This document shows positions 46,057 to 54,500 of a DNA stretch of 64,000 bases, piece after piece. The notes beneath the pieces are model-generated. The model was not told where the DNA came from, searched no databases, and worked only from the letters and a program-made list of their open reading frames with translations. The DNA is from Burkholderiales bacterium. Its GTDB lineage: Bacteria; Pseudomonadota; Gammaproteobacteria; Burkholderiales; Usitatibacteraceae. Each line of letters starts with the position of its first letter. The stretch's first letter is position 1. Position numbers and translations under genes: made by a program. Location of the stretch: positions 1 to 64,000 of the forward strand of contig JANYBL010000035.1 in the NCBI GenBank assembly GCA_025360815.1, read 5' to 3'.

Positions 46057-46090
46057 CCCCCCGAAAACCCCCGAAACCCCCGAAAACCCC
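46057..46090 (-). repeat. C-tract repeat with G-quadruplex potential on the minus strand
   Basis: Four C-runs of 6, 5, 5 and 4 bases are separated by GAAAA, GAAA and GAAAA. Read on the minus strand this is four runs of at least four G with 4-5 base loops, a textbook G-quadruplex pattern, with i-motif potential on the plus strand. It begins three bases after the rpiA stop and lies 137 bases before phoU. The G-run strand is the template for rightward transcription, so it could impede RNA polymerase. Function is inferred. Confidence 0.7.
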
Positions 46091-46153
46091 GCGCGAGTTT
46101 CTGCTGAGCCACTGCATTTTACAGGGTGAGCACCAGAGCATGATCAATATCCT

Positions 46154-46187
46154 GCGTCACATTTTTGTCATACTTAGCGCCTACACT
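46154..46187 (+). promoter_or_regulatory. Candidate Pho box and -10 element upstream of phoU
   Basis: GCGTCAC-ATTT-TTGTCAT matches the PhoB box layout (CTGTCAT-N4-CTGTCAT): two direct GTCA repeats exactly 11 bases apart, with an AT-rich spacer. Ten bases beyond its end is TACACT (46182-46187), a fair -10, at the spacing used in Pho promoters where the box replaces the -35. The start codon of phoU is 40 bases further. This strongly suggests phosphate-starvation control of phoU. Confidence 0.6.
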
Positions 46188-46226
46188 TTCTAATTGCTGT
46201 ATTCCTTTAACAAGTAAAAGCAAAAC

Positions 46227-46937
46227 ATGGCCAACGAACATATTTCGAAAAAATTTGATGCCGAACTTGAAGCGGTACGTTCACGCGTGTTGCAAATGGG
46301 CGGTTTGGTAGAGCAGCAAATCACCCGCGCCATGGAAGCTTTGGCGATTGGCGATATGGCGTTGGCAGACCAAGTCATTATTGACGATCATCGCGTCAAT
46401 GCGATGGAAGTCGGCATTGATGAGGACTGCGTTCATATCATTGCCAAGCGCCAACCGACGGCGAGTGATTTGCGGATGGTCATGGCGGTGGTAAAGACGA
46501 TTACCGATTTGGAGCGTATTGGCGATGAAGCGCAGAAAATCGCACGGATGGCCAAACAAATTCATCAGCAGGATCGTCGCCTATCTACCCGATTTGCCGA
46601 GGTCCGCTATGCCAGCAATGTCGCGCTAGAAATGCTCAACACCGCGCTGGATGCGTTCGCGCGGCTGGACATTGCAGCGGCAGCGAAAGTCGTCAAGCAA
46701 GATCAAATTGTAGATGAACAGTTCCGTGGGATCCTGCGTCAGCTGGTCACCTTCATGATGGAGGATCCGCGCACGATTTCGGCGGCAATTGATATTTTGT
46801 TTATCGCCAAAGCGATTGAACGTATTGGCGATCATGCCAAGAACATGAGCGAGTACGTGGTCTATTTGGTCAAGGGCAAAGACGTACGTCACATTTCTGT
46901 CGAAGAATTTGAGCGTGAAGTGCAGTCGCCGGATTGA
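46227..46937 (+). CDS. phoU: Phosphate-specific transport system accessory protein PhoU
   Basis: 236 residues, two three-helix bundles with the repeated metal-binding motifs: VIIDDHRVNAMEVGIDEDCVHIIAKRQP, then VVKTITDLERIGDEAQKIARMA and AKAIERIGDHAKNMSEYVVYLVKG (E/DxxxD type). PhoU couples Pst transporter activity to PhoR signalling. No pst or phoBR genes adjoin it, so here it is separate from its usual operon. A Pho box candidate lies upstream and a strong terminator downstream. Confidence 0.96.
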   Translation: MANEHISKKFDAELEAVRSRVLQMGGLVEQQITRAMEALAIGDMALADQVIIDDHRVNAMEVGIDEDCVHIIAKRQPTASDLRMVMAVVKTITDLERIGDEAQKIARMAKQIHQQDRRLSTRFAEVRYASNVALEMLNTALDAFARLDIAAAAKVVKQDQIVDEQFRGILRQLVTFMMEDPRTISAAIDILFIAKAIERIGDHAKNMSEYVVYLVKGKDVRHISVEEFEREVQSPD

Positions 46938-46956
46938 GGTGCCCAGCTATGTAGGC

Positions 46957-46990
46957 AAAAACGCCGCAGTCTCTGCGGCGTTTTTGTTTT
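46957..46990 (+). terminator. Rho-independent terminator after phoU
   Basis: AAAAACGCCGCAG/CTGCGGCGTTTTT forms a perfect 13-bp stem with a 3-base loop, followed by G and further T residues. The A-run upstream makes it usable in both directions, fitting the convergent yggX gene, although yggX ends about 100 bases away. Confidence 0.9.
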
Positions 46991-47090
46991 TAACTGATTT
47001 TATCTGGGGTTTATGCATCAAGTAGTTTGTATTTGCCTGCGATTTTAAGCTTGTCAAGCTAATAAAAATAGTGTTCTACTTTTATTGATG

Positions 47091-47363
47091 CTAACTGGCG
47101 GGCGGCACGTAACCCGAAGCCTTCTCCGCCCCATCTCCAAAAAAGTGGCGCATCATTTGTTCTTCCAGATATTTGCGTGCGCGTTGGTCAGCTAAATTCA
47201 AACGGTTTTCGTTGACCAAACGCTTTTGATCTTCCTGCCATTCTTTCCAAGCTACCTTGGAAACTTGCTCGTAAATCTGCTTGCCGATTGGGCCTGGATA
47301 GGGTGCAAAATCGAGGCCTTCGGCTTCGGTTTTGAGCTTGATACATTGAATCATTCTGGGCAT
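47091..47363 (-). CDS. yggX: Fe(2+)-trafficking / oxidative damage protection protein YggX
   Basis: 90 residues: [54 protein letters not shown] is a near-canonical YggX sequence with the conserved Cys in QCIKL. It protects iron-sulfur clusters from oxidants and takes part in iron handling. GGAG is placed 6 bases before ATG 47363. It follows argA by 30 bases on the same strand. Confidence 0.95.
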   Translation of the reverse strand: MPRMIQCIKLKTEAEGLDFAPYPGPIGKQIYEQVSKVAWKEWQEDQKRLVNENRLNLADQRARKYLEEQMMRHFFGDGAEKASGYVPPAS

Positions 47364-47393
47364 GTGATGCTCCTGTTTAGATTGCGAGAAATG

Positions 47394-48740
47394 CTAAAGC
47401 GATTTGCTATAAATTTTGCTGCGTCGCTGGTAGTTATATAGGGCCTGTTTTTCGGCAGGCAACTTGCTGACATCACTTTCCACAAAGCCGCGCTCTACAA
47501 ACCATTGCGTTGTTTGGGTGGACAGGACAAACAATGTTTTGAACCCTTTTTCCTTGGCGCGCTTTTCGGCAAAGCCCAATATGCGTTCGCCGCGCCCACC
47601 GTCGCGATAGAAAGGATTTACCGCGAGGCACGCCAGCTCGACCGATTTATCATTGGGGAACGGATACAGTGCAGCACAACCAATGATCTCTTCGTCTTCC
47701 TCTAGCACCATAAAACGATCAATTTCAGCCTCAACTAAGCCGCGCTCGCGCTTTACCAGCACACCTTGTGCGACGAGCGGATCAATGATCGCCAGAATGC
47801 CGTCAACGTCATCGCGCTTCGCATCGCGCAACTTGTCGGGCGATTCCAGTACTACCATCGTGCCGATTCCGTGGTGTGTAAAAAGCTCCATCAAAATCGC
47901 GCCGTCAATATGGCGGCTAATCAAGTGTGCACGCTTCACGCCATCTCGCACCGCACGGATGGTGCAGGGTAAGTAGTAGCGCACGTCGTCGGAGAGTGTG
48001 CTGGCGGCCTGCGGAGCCACGAGCAAATCTTGCGCCTGCTGCGCCGTTAACTCACCGAGCAACTTGCCTTTTGCGTCGGTAGCGCCCATTGCCTCAGTAA
48101 GAAAAATAATTTTGTCAGCCTTCAATGCCGTCGCCACTGAAGTCGCCACATCTTCCAGAGTGCAGTTAAAAATATCGCCGGTCGGCGAGAAACCAATCGG
48201 CGAGATTAGCACGACTTCATGATCATCCAAGCGGCGCGTAATGCCCTCCACATCGACCTTCCGAACCTGGCCGGTATGCATAAAATCCACGCCGTTATGC
48301 ACCCCGAATGGTTTAGCGGTAATAAAATTACCGGATGACACACGAATATCCGCACCCGCCATTGGTGAATTTGCCAGTTCTGTCGAGAGCGTTGCTTCAA
48401 TTTCCATCCGCACAATGCCGTTGGCTTCTTTCACACATTTCAGCGCCGCATCATCGGTAATACGGCGGCCTTCCCCATAGCGTGCAGTGACGCCATGTTG
48501 CTTGAGCTGGTCTTCAATCTGCGGCCGCGTGCCGTGGACCAACACAACGCGCACTTCTAGGCTCACCAATACATTGATGTCGTGCGCGAGCTGCATTAGT
48601 TCGCCGTCAGACAACACCTCGCCGCCGAAGGCAATCACAATCGTGCCGCCACCGAATTCATGAATGAACGGAGTCGCTGAACGGAACCACTTGACGAAAA
48701 CTTCGAGTTTTTTTGCGGCGAGTTGAGTGTGCGTGGCCAT
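47394..48740 (-). CDS. argA: N-acetylglutamate synthase ArgA
   Basis: 448 residues: N-terminal amino-acid-kinase-like domain (FVKWFRSATPFIHEFGGGTIVIAFGGEVL, VLVHGTRPQIEDQL, HNGVDFMHTGQVRKVD) and C-terminal GNAT domain (CAALYPFPNDKSVELACLAVNPFYRDGGRGERILGFAEKRAKEKG). It acetylates glutamate, the first step of arginine synthesis. The kinase-like domain binds arginine for feedback control. yggX follows. Confidence 0.96.
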   Translation of the reverse strand: MATHTQLAAKKLEVFVKWFRSATPFIHEFGGGTIVIAFGGEVLSDGELMQLAHDINVLVSLEVRVVLVHGTRPQIEDQLKQHGVTARYGEGRRITDDAALKCVKEANGIVRMEIEATLSTELANSPMAGADIRVSSGNFITAKPFGVHNGVDFMHTGQVRKVDVEGITRRLDDHEVVLISPIGFSPTGDIFNCTLEDVATSVATALKADKIIFLTEAMGATDAKGKLLGELTAQQAQDLLVAPQAASTLSDDVRYYLPCTIRAVRDGVKRAHLISRHIDGAILMELFTHHGIGTMVVLESPDKLRDAKRDDVDGILAIIDPLVAQGVLVKRERGLVEAEIDRFMVLEEDEEIIGCAALYPFPNDKSVELACLAVNPFYRDGGRGERILGFAEKRAKEKGFKTLFVLSTQTTQWFVERGFVESDVSKLPAEKQALYNYQRRSKIYSKSL

Positions 48741-48819
48741 TTTTTTGCTGATCGAATTTAAATAATGGTGTTAATTTTAACAGGCTAAGCCTGGGTGAGT
48801 CTCAATCTAGGCAACCCAA

Positions 48820-49575
48820 TCAACTCAAATCGCCAAACTGTGCCTGCAGCGCGGCGATTGCGGCAATTCCAGCGGTTTCGGTGCGCAACACACGCAAACC
48901 AAACCGTACCGTTTCAACACCTTTGCGAATCGCAGCGGCAATTTCATCGGGGGCGAAGCCGCCCTCCGGGCCGATGATGAGCGCAATGGATTTGCCTGCG
49001 TTGCCGGTTCGTGCCGTCAACGGTGCGCTGGCGCCGGGATCGAGTAGGACGCGGGTGACGTCTGGCCGCACTTCGCTTTGATGCGCAATCCAATCACCAA
49101 AATCCATCACCGCTAGCACCTTCGGTATGCGGTTGCGGCCACATTGCTCGCATGCCGCGATGGCCACGCCTTGCCAATGCGCCGCCCGCTTTTCGAAACG
49201 CTCGGCATTTAGCTTAGCGGTAGCGCGTTGCGTTTGAATCGGCTGGATCTCGGCAACACCCAGCTCGGTTGCCTTCTGAATAATCCAATCCATCTTGTCG
49301 CCAGTGGCGAGAGCCTGCACCAGCGTGATATGCATTGACGACTCGCGCTCGATCAAATGATGGTCGACTAACCGCACACGAACTTCGCGTTTGCCAATAG
49401 CTAAAACTAAGGCAGTAAATTCGCCACCTGCGCCGTCAAATATTGCGATTTCATCGCCCTCATCAAGCCGCAGTACTCGTATGTGCATCGACGCTTTTTC
49501 ATCAAGCGTCATCTCGATAGGCAACACCGCATTGCGGGGCAATGGCGAGGAAGCGAAAAATCGGGGCTGAAACAT
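48820..49575 (-). CDS. rsmE: 16S rRNA (uracil1498-N3)-methyltransferase RsmE
   Basis: About 251 residues from MFQPRFFASSPLPRNAV (ATG 49575); ATG 49593 adds six residues and cannot be excluded. A PUA-like N-domain is followed by the SPOUT knot: QKATELGVAEIQPIQTQRATAK, GVAIAACEQCGRNRIP, LIIGPEGGFAPDEI and LRVLRTETAGIAAI. It methylates U1498 near the decoding centre. Divergent from the monophosphatase gene. Confidence 0.94.
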   Translation of the reverse strand: MFQPRFFASSPLPRNAVLPIEMTLDEKASMHIRVLRLDEGDEIAIFDGAGGEFTALVLAIGKREVRVRLVDHHLIERESSMHITLVQALATGDKMDWIIQKATELGVAEIQPIQTQRATAKLNAERFEKRAAHWQGVAIAACEQCGRNRIPKVLAVMDFGDWIAHQSEVRPDVTRVLLDPGASAPLTARTGNAGKSIALIIGPEGGFAPDEIAAAIRKGVETVRFGLRVLRTETAGIAAIAALQAQFGDLS

Positions 49576-49719
49576 TGACGGGCGGCTATGCAATTAAAAT
49601 GGGTAGCTCAAAATGAGAAGCGTATTATAGCGACACTGTTTACCTATTCTTAAGTGAATGCTTACGTTGTTTGCAGCTGCGCTGTAAGCAACTGCAATAT
49701 CCGCACCTATCTTTGCCTT

Positions 49720-50646
49720 ATGCAACCCTCTCAAACTGCCCGTCTAGCCCCGTTCTTCGGGCAATTCCCCGCTGAAAATCCCATCGATTTAAATCGTTTG
49801 AGCGCGTTGGCCGTGCCGGTGATTGCGTTGCTGCGCGATGTCGCTGCGGCCGAACTGATGCCGCGCTTCAAACACGTGGCCGCAGAACGCAAGCACGACG
49901 GTACGATCGTGACCGAAGCAGATCGCGCGGTTGAAGCCGTGCTCGCTCGTGTGCTACCAACACTCTTTGACTGCCCCGTACTAGGCGAAGAAATGCCACC
50001 AGATGTTCAGCAACAACTTTGGCGTGACGCCGATTGGTTGTGGTGCGTCGATCCGCTGGACGGAACTGGTAATTTCACGAACGGCAAACGCTACTTTGGC
50101 ATCTCCGTTGCGCTGATGCGTCGTACTGAAAATCGACGCGAAAGCCAATTCGGCGCTATTTTTGATCCTAATTTAAACGAGATGTTTCACGCAGTGCGCG
50201 GCCGGGGAGCGTGGATGATCAATAGCCACAGTAAAACCAAACGCTTAAAGGCGCTGCCTGCCAAACCATTATCAGAGGCGACAATTGAAGTAGGGCGCTT
50301 CAAATTACTGGGTCGTATCAAAACCGCGTTGAGTAAAAGCGCAGATACGAATTCACCAGGTAAAAAAGTTATATCGAGCGGCGCATCCGTTTTGCAATGG
50401 TGCCACATGGCCTGTGGACGAGTCGACGCGTTTATCCATGCGGGTGAACAGCCTTGGGATTACGCTGCGGGCGCATTAATTTTAGAAGAAGCGGGCGGCA
50501 GGATGGCCACCATCCTGCACGATGACTATTGGCGTAGCGTGGATGCTGAAGGCGCGTGGGAGGGCTCTTGGCAAAAATCCGCCATTGCCGCGAGGCATCC
50601 CGCGATGTTTGATGAATGGAAGCGTTGGGTCCGCAGCCACCATTGA
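49720..50646 (+). CDS. Inositol-monophosphatase-family phosphatase
   Basis: About 308 residues from ATG 49720; the ORF track's 49654 adds an unlikely Cys-rich leader. Metal-binding motifs are complete: GEEMP (Glu), WCVDPLDGTGNFTNG (the DPLDGT signature) and WDYAAGALILEEAGG. Members dephosphorylate inositol-1-phosphate, histidinol phosphate, or 3'-phosphoadenosine compounds. The opening (ALAVPVIALLRDVAAAELMPRF...VTEADRAVEAVL) does not settle which. Convergent with the DUF1501 gene. Confidence 0.87.
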   Translation: MQPSQTARLAPFFGQFPAENPIDLNRLSALAVPVIALLRDVAAAELMPRFKHVAAERKHDGTIVTEADRAVEAVLARVLPTLFDCPVLGEEMPPDVQQQLWRDADWLWCVDPLDGTGNFTNGKRYFGISVALMRRTENRRESQFGAIFDPNLNEMFHAVRGRGAWMINSHSKTKRLKALPAKPLSEATIEVGRFKLLGRIKTALSKSADTNSPGKKVISSGASVLQWCHMACGRVDAFIHAGEQPWDYAAGALILEEAGGRMATILHDDYWRSVDAEGAWEGSWQKSAIAARHPAMFDEWKRWVRSHH

Positions 50647-50695
50647 AGCTATTTTGACGGACGCGTTGCTTTCCCGATGTCATTTGGGCGACCTG

Positions 50696-52081
50696 TTAAA
50701 ACATAAACCCCAGATTCGCAGAGGCGAACCGTTTCAAGTTCGGGAACACCAAATTCACATCGCCGCTATTTACACCAAACCATGATGCCATCGTCGCAGC
50801 ATATTGGTCGACTGATGTCGTGGGAATCCAACGGCCTTCACCAGCATCATCGGGCCCGTCCACCACCAGCGTTGGGAAAGTGCCGTACAGCGCGTTGCCT
50901 TTGACCCCGCCGCCCACCACCAGATGATGGCTGCCCCAGCCGTGATCGCTGCCGCGTCCGTTGGTGGGGAAATTGCGACCAAAATCGCTCGCGGTAAAGG
51001 CTGTGACATTGCTGCCCACACCCAGTTCAACCGTGGCGTTATAGAACGCGGTCATTGCATTTGACACCTCGCCCAGCAGTTCTTGTTGACGCTGCGGCTG
51101 ATCTTCGCCGTGTGTATCAAAGCCGCCGATTCCCGCAAAAAATACTTGGCGTTTTGCGCCGAACGTCGAGCGCACCGAAATGAGCCGCGCAACCATTTTC
51201 AACGCACTCGCAAGCCCGGTATCAGGGAACGCGGTTTGAAACAATGGGGCTCCGTTCAGTGCGGATGAAAATTGCCTTTGATTCACAATCGAGCCGCCCA
51301 AAATTTCGAGCCAAACACCGTCCATTACGTTGGCTTGCGGCTGCGCCAACATCTGCGTCATGCCTTGAGATAGCGCCGCTGTTTCGCCATTCCCGCTAGT
51401 GCTTGAATCTAAAAAATCCAAACCAAATTGCCCCGAAGGCGAGACCGGAAACGGTCGGATCGTGTCGCCATTCAAGAACGTCGAATTGCCGCCGACCGAC
51501 AAGCACGTCGCGAGGCTTCCGGATTGGTTCATCGCTGCCACTCGATCGCCTAAACGTCCGCCCCATCCGGATCGCAGTGAATTATCGGCAATGCCGGTAT
51601 TCCACAAAAACTGTTGATCGCTGTGTGAAAACAAATTGCTCGGTTTTTGCGCTTGATTATTTTGATATTGCGCTTTTGTGAGTGGTGCGGCCAGCGTACC
51701 AAGGTTGGCCACTAGAGCAGCTTTGCCTGACGTAAATAGCGTTTGGATGCCCGTCATCGCCGGATGCAGGCCAAATTCACGACCCTGCACATTGCTCGGT
51801 TTGATTGACAAAGTTTGATCACGTGGGATCGCCAAACGGCCACGCGGCCCAGCGTATTGGTTCCAGTCCGATGGGTCACGCGGGATGAGCAAATTATTAC
51901 CGTCGTTACCGCCGAACATAAAAATACACACCAATGCTTTGTAGTCTTGCGCGGATTGGGCAAGCGTTTCAGTCATGCCGAGAGAAGCAAGCATCGGCGC
52001 GGCGGCCAAGGCGGAAGCCTGCTCAATAAATATGCGGCGTGATGTGGAAGTGCGAGTTGACATTTGATCGGTGCACATCAT
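50696..52081 (-). CDS. DUF1501 family exported protein
   Basis: About 461 residues. A Tat-type signal TSRRIFIEQASALAAAPMLASLG lies near the N-terminus. The mature part starts YKALVCIFMFGGNDGNNLLIPRD and has the family motif TASDFGRNFPTNGRGSDHGWGSHHLVVGGGVKGNALYG, where Asp/His residues resemble an alkaline-phosphatase-type metal site. The activity is unknown. AAGGA precedes the paired ATG codons 52081/52078. It starts 7 bases after the DUF1800 stop, so the two are one operon; DUF1501 and DUF1800 genes commonly pair. Confidence 0.88.
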   Translation of the reverse strand: MMCTDQMSTRTSTSRRIFIEQASALAAAPMLASLGMTETLAQSAQDYKALVCIFMFGGNDGNNLLIPRDPSDWNQYAGPRGRLAIPRDQTLSIKPSNVQGREFGLHPAMTGIQTLFTSGKAALVANLGTLAAPLTKAQYQNNQAQKPSNLFSHSDQQFLWNTGIADNSLRSGWGGRLGDRVAAMNQSGSLATCLSVGGNSTFLNGDTIRPFPVSPSGQFGLDFLDSSTSGNGETAALSQGMTQMLAQPQANVMDGVWLEILGGSIVNQRQFSSALNGAPLFQTAFPDTGLASALKMVARLISVRSTFGAKRQVFFAGIGGFDTHGEDQPQRQQELLGEVSNAMTAFYNATVELGVGSNVTAFTASDFGRNFPTNGRGSDHGWGSHHLVVGGGVKGNALYGTFPTLVVDGPDDAGEGRWIPTTSVDQYAATMASWFGVNSGDVNLVFPNLKRFASANLGFMF

Positions 52082-52088
52082 CTGTCCT

Positions 52089-54269
52089 TTATTTCAAAAT
52101 TACAAAATCGGGCGAGAGCACCAATAGCGTCAATGCGGTGCGGGTGCGCAGCGTGCGCTCATACTCGGCATTTTTAAACGGTACCGCGGTGACGCTGGTG
52201 ATAATGTTGTCGCGGGTCCCGGTAGAGAGTTGCCCAAACGTCAGCAACCCGGCCAAATAATCGACTAGGGTGGCAGGATCGCTGGCGAATGATTTTGCAG
52301 GTTTTAAGTCTAGTTTGACCCTGCTATCGCCGCCGCCGTAACTTTCGTTTTTCACTAAGTTATAGAAGAAATTGGATGTGCCAATGGTCTGAATTTCATT
52401 CGTGATTTGAAACTCGGGGGCGACCATTCCCGATGCGGCAAGTTTGCCGGGCCGGGTGTAGAACGGTGAAAAAAAATTGAACACCGAAGGCGCTAGCAGC
52501 GGGCTTTGCCCTAAGGCATCATCGGCGCTATCGAGATACTGAATATTGTTTCGGCCATTTTTGGAGGTCGCATTAAATGCCCGCAAAATGTTGGCAAAGC
52601 GGATCACCGGCTCGCGCTGTTTGCCCGCTTTGATATTGTTGGTGGCGAATGTGGCGTCGCGGGCTTCAACATCCATCAAAATTGCTTTAATGACTGCGCC
52701 TAAATCGCCGCGTACTCCCTTGCCGTTATTTGCGAACACTGCCGAAACCCGCGCCACATAAGGCGCTGACGGATTTGAGGTGACAAACCGTTGGATCAAT
52801 TGTCGCGATATAAACGGCGGCGTATTGGGATGATTAAAAATATTGTCCAGCGCATCGCGTAAATCCTTTTCAGGCGTCTGCCCGTCGGGCAGGATGGTGC
52901 CACCGAGCAATTTTTTAGTACCTATGGAATGCTTGCTTGCCCACGCAATCATGGGGATTCCCCAATGCTCTTCGGTGCTGTAAAAGCGGTCGGGATTGTT
53001 GTTGTCGTTCCCGCCAAAATTCCATCCGCTAAACGCTTGCGAAAAGCCAACCACGGTATCTTCATCGTAAGTTGGAATGGTTTTTCCTGCGGCGTCAACC
53101 TTGCGGGTGCCGTCCGAGTTTAATAAATAGAGACCGACAGAAAATAATTGCAGCACCTCGCGGGCAAAATTTTGATTTGGGAATTTGTTGTCGGCTTTAT
53201 CCCCTTTTTCACTACCGAGCATGTTTAGGTAATAGCCCATCGCCGGTGTAAGTGTCACGGCCTGCAATAAATCGCGATAATTGCCGAGCACATTTTTGTT
53301 GACTACGTCCATGTAAGTCGACATCGCCTCGGGATAAATGTCGGGCGCGGTGTTAGAGATCACCATGATTTCGCTAAACGCAAAACTCATGCGTGCGCGC
53401 AACTGATCGTTGCCCCAGAGCCATTGTTGCCAAATCGCTTCGTATGAATCCTCCTCAACAAAGTCGCCACGGCCATCGCTGGATGCGGCGATTCGGCGCG
53501 CTTTAGCGGCGTTCAAGTAATTCATATGCGGCGTCGCCGTGCGCAGCAATTGATCATCAATCCAGCCGTCCATCCCGGCCGTGTTGATGCGTTTAATTTC
53601 AAGATCGTTCGGCCCGAAAGTGGCTTGTGTTAAAAACCTAAGCGCCTCTGGTTTTGCGAGAGGCACGGCGGAGACCGGCCAAGCATAGCCTTCAAGCCGC
53701 TCAAATTTCCAACCCGCCGCGACGACCGCATCGCGATCTGCTTCGCTCGTCAAATAAACATACGAGTTAAAGACCGGCGAATACAAGCGAAAAATCGGCA
53801 CTGTGCCGCCCACCTTAGTCGGTAAGATATAACCGCGTGGCCCTTCATTGGTCCAGCCCTGCGCAGCAAACGCGCTGGCTTGGGTCAGGTCCGTCGTCAT
53901 GACGTGGCGGCCAATTGTCGCGTTGTAAAGCCGTGTGAATGCAACCGTCGTGACAGCTCCCTCGGCACCTGAAATCATGCCAGCCGCTTTCATTATCCGA
54001 AACGACGGCCCTTCCGGTTTCCAGCCTATCTCGGTGAGCTGCGAATAGCCGACTGTATTTGGCGTGTAGACATGGCCGCCAAGGATGGGTGAATAAAGGC
54101 GATAGAGAGGCTGCAACTCATCAGCCGTTTGCGCGCTTACCCACCCCGAGGTTGCACTCAGCAGCGCACCGGCTAATAGCGCAAAGGGTGCATTTATAAG
54201 CTTAGCGGATGCGTTGACCAACACATGAGACACGTTCGCATAAAAACGACACGAAAAATTTTTCAACAT
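52089..54269 (-). CDS. DUF1800 family exported protein with N-terminal DUF5648-like repeats
   Basis: 726 residues. After a signal peptide (ALLSATSGWVSA) come three imperfect repeats of about 45 residues with the YRLYSPxxGxHxYT...GWKxEG pattern (PLYRLYSPILGGHVYT, AFTRLYNATIGRHVMT, PIFRLYSPVFNSYVYL). These resemble DUF5648 modules found in extracellular or cell-surface proteins. From about residue 205 the DUF1800 domain follows (ALRFLTQATFGPNDLEIKRI, NQNFAREVLQLFSVGLYLLN, PFISRQLIQRFVTSNPS). The function of either part is unknown. AAGGGGA sits before the ATG. First gene of the two-gene operon. Confidence 0.86.
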   Translation of the reverse strand: MLKNFSCRFYANVSHVLVNASAKLINAPFALLAGALLSATSGWVSAQTADELQPLYRLYSPILGGHVYTPNTVGYSQLTEIGWKPEGPSFRIMKAAGMISGAEGAVTTVAFTRLYNATIGRHVMTTDLTQASAFAAQGWTNEGPRGYILPTKVGGTVPIFRLYSPVFNSYVYLTSEADRDAVVAAGWKFERLEGYAWPVSAVPLAKPEALRFLTQATFGPNDLEIKRINTAGMDGWIDDQLLRTATPHMNYLNAAKARRIAASSDGRGDFVEEDSYEAIWQQWLWGNDQLRARMSFAFSEIMVISNTAPDIYPEAMSTYMDVVNKNVLGNYRDLLQAVTLTPAMGYYLNMLGSEKGDKADNKFPNQNFAREVLQLFSVGLYLLNSDGTRKVDAAGKTIPTYDEDTVVGFSQAFSGWNFGGNDNNNPDRFYSTEEHWGIPMIAWASKHSIGTKKLLGGTILPDGQTPEKDLRDALDNIFNHPNTPPFISRQLIQRFVTSNPSAPYVARVSAVFANNGKGVRGDLGAVIKAILMDVEARDATFATNNIKAGKQREPVIRFANILRAFNATSKNGRNNIQYLDSADDALGQSPLLAPSVFNFFSPFYTRPGKLAASGMVAPEFQITNEIQTIGTSNFFYNLVKNESYGGGDSRVKLDLKPAKSFASDPATLVDYLAGLLTFGQLSTGTRDNIITSVTAVPFKNAEYERTLRTRTALTLLVLSPDFVILK

Positions 54270-54500
54270 GACAATCCCCTTTGTTTATCTCAGTCGCGAT
54301 TTGCATGGCACTAAGCCATACGGAAATCAATGCCGCGATGGGGATGAGCAAATGGAATGCCAACTCTTAAGTAGTTGATTTAATGTAATATTACCGTTCG
54401 CGAGCGCGAAAATATGTTGCCAAGCGACGACAGGCTGGCGCAGATGGGGCAACAACACGATAACGCGATAGCGTGCTGCAGATCTGTACCGATCAGCGCA

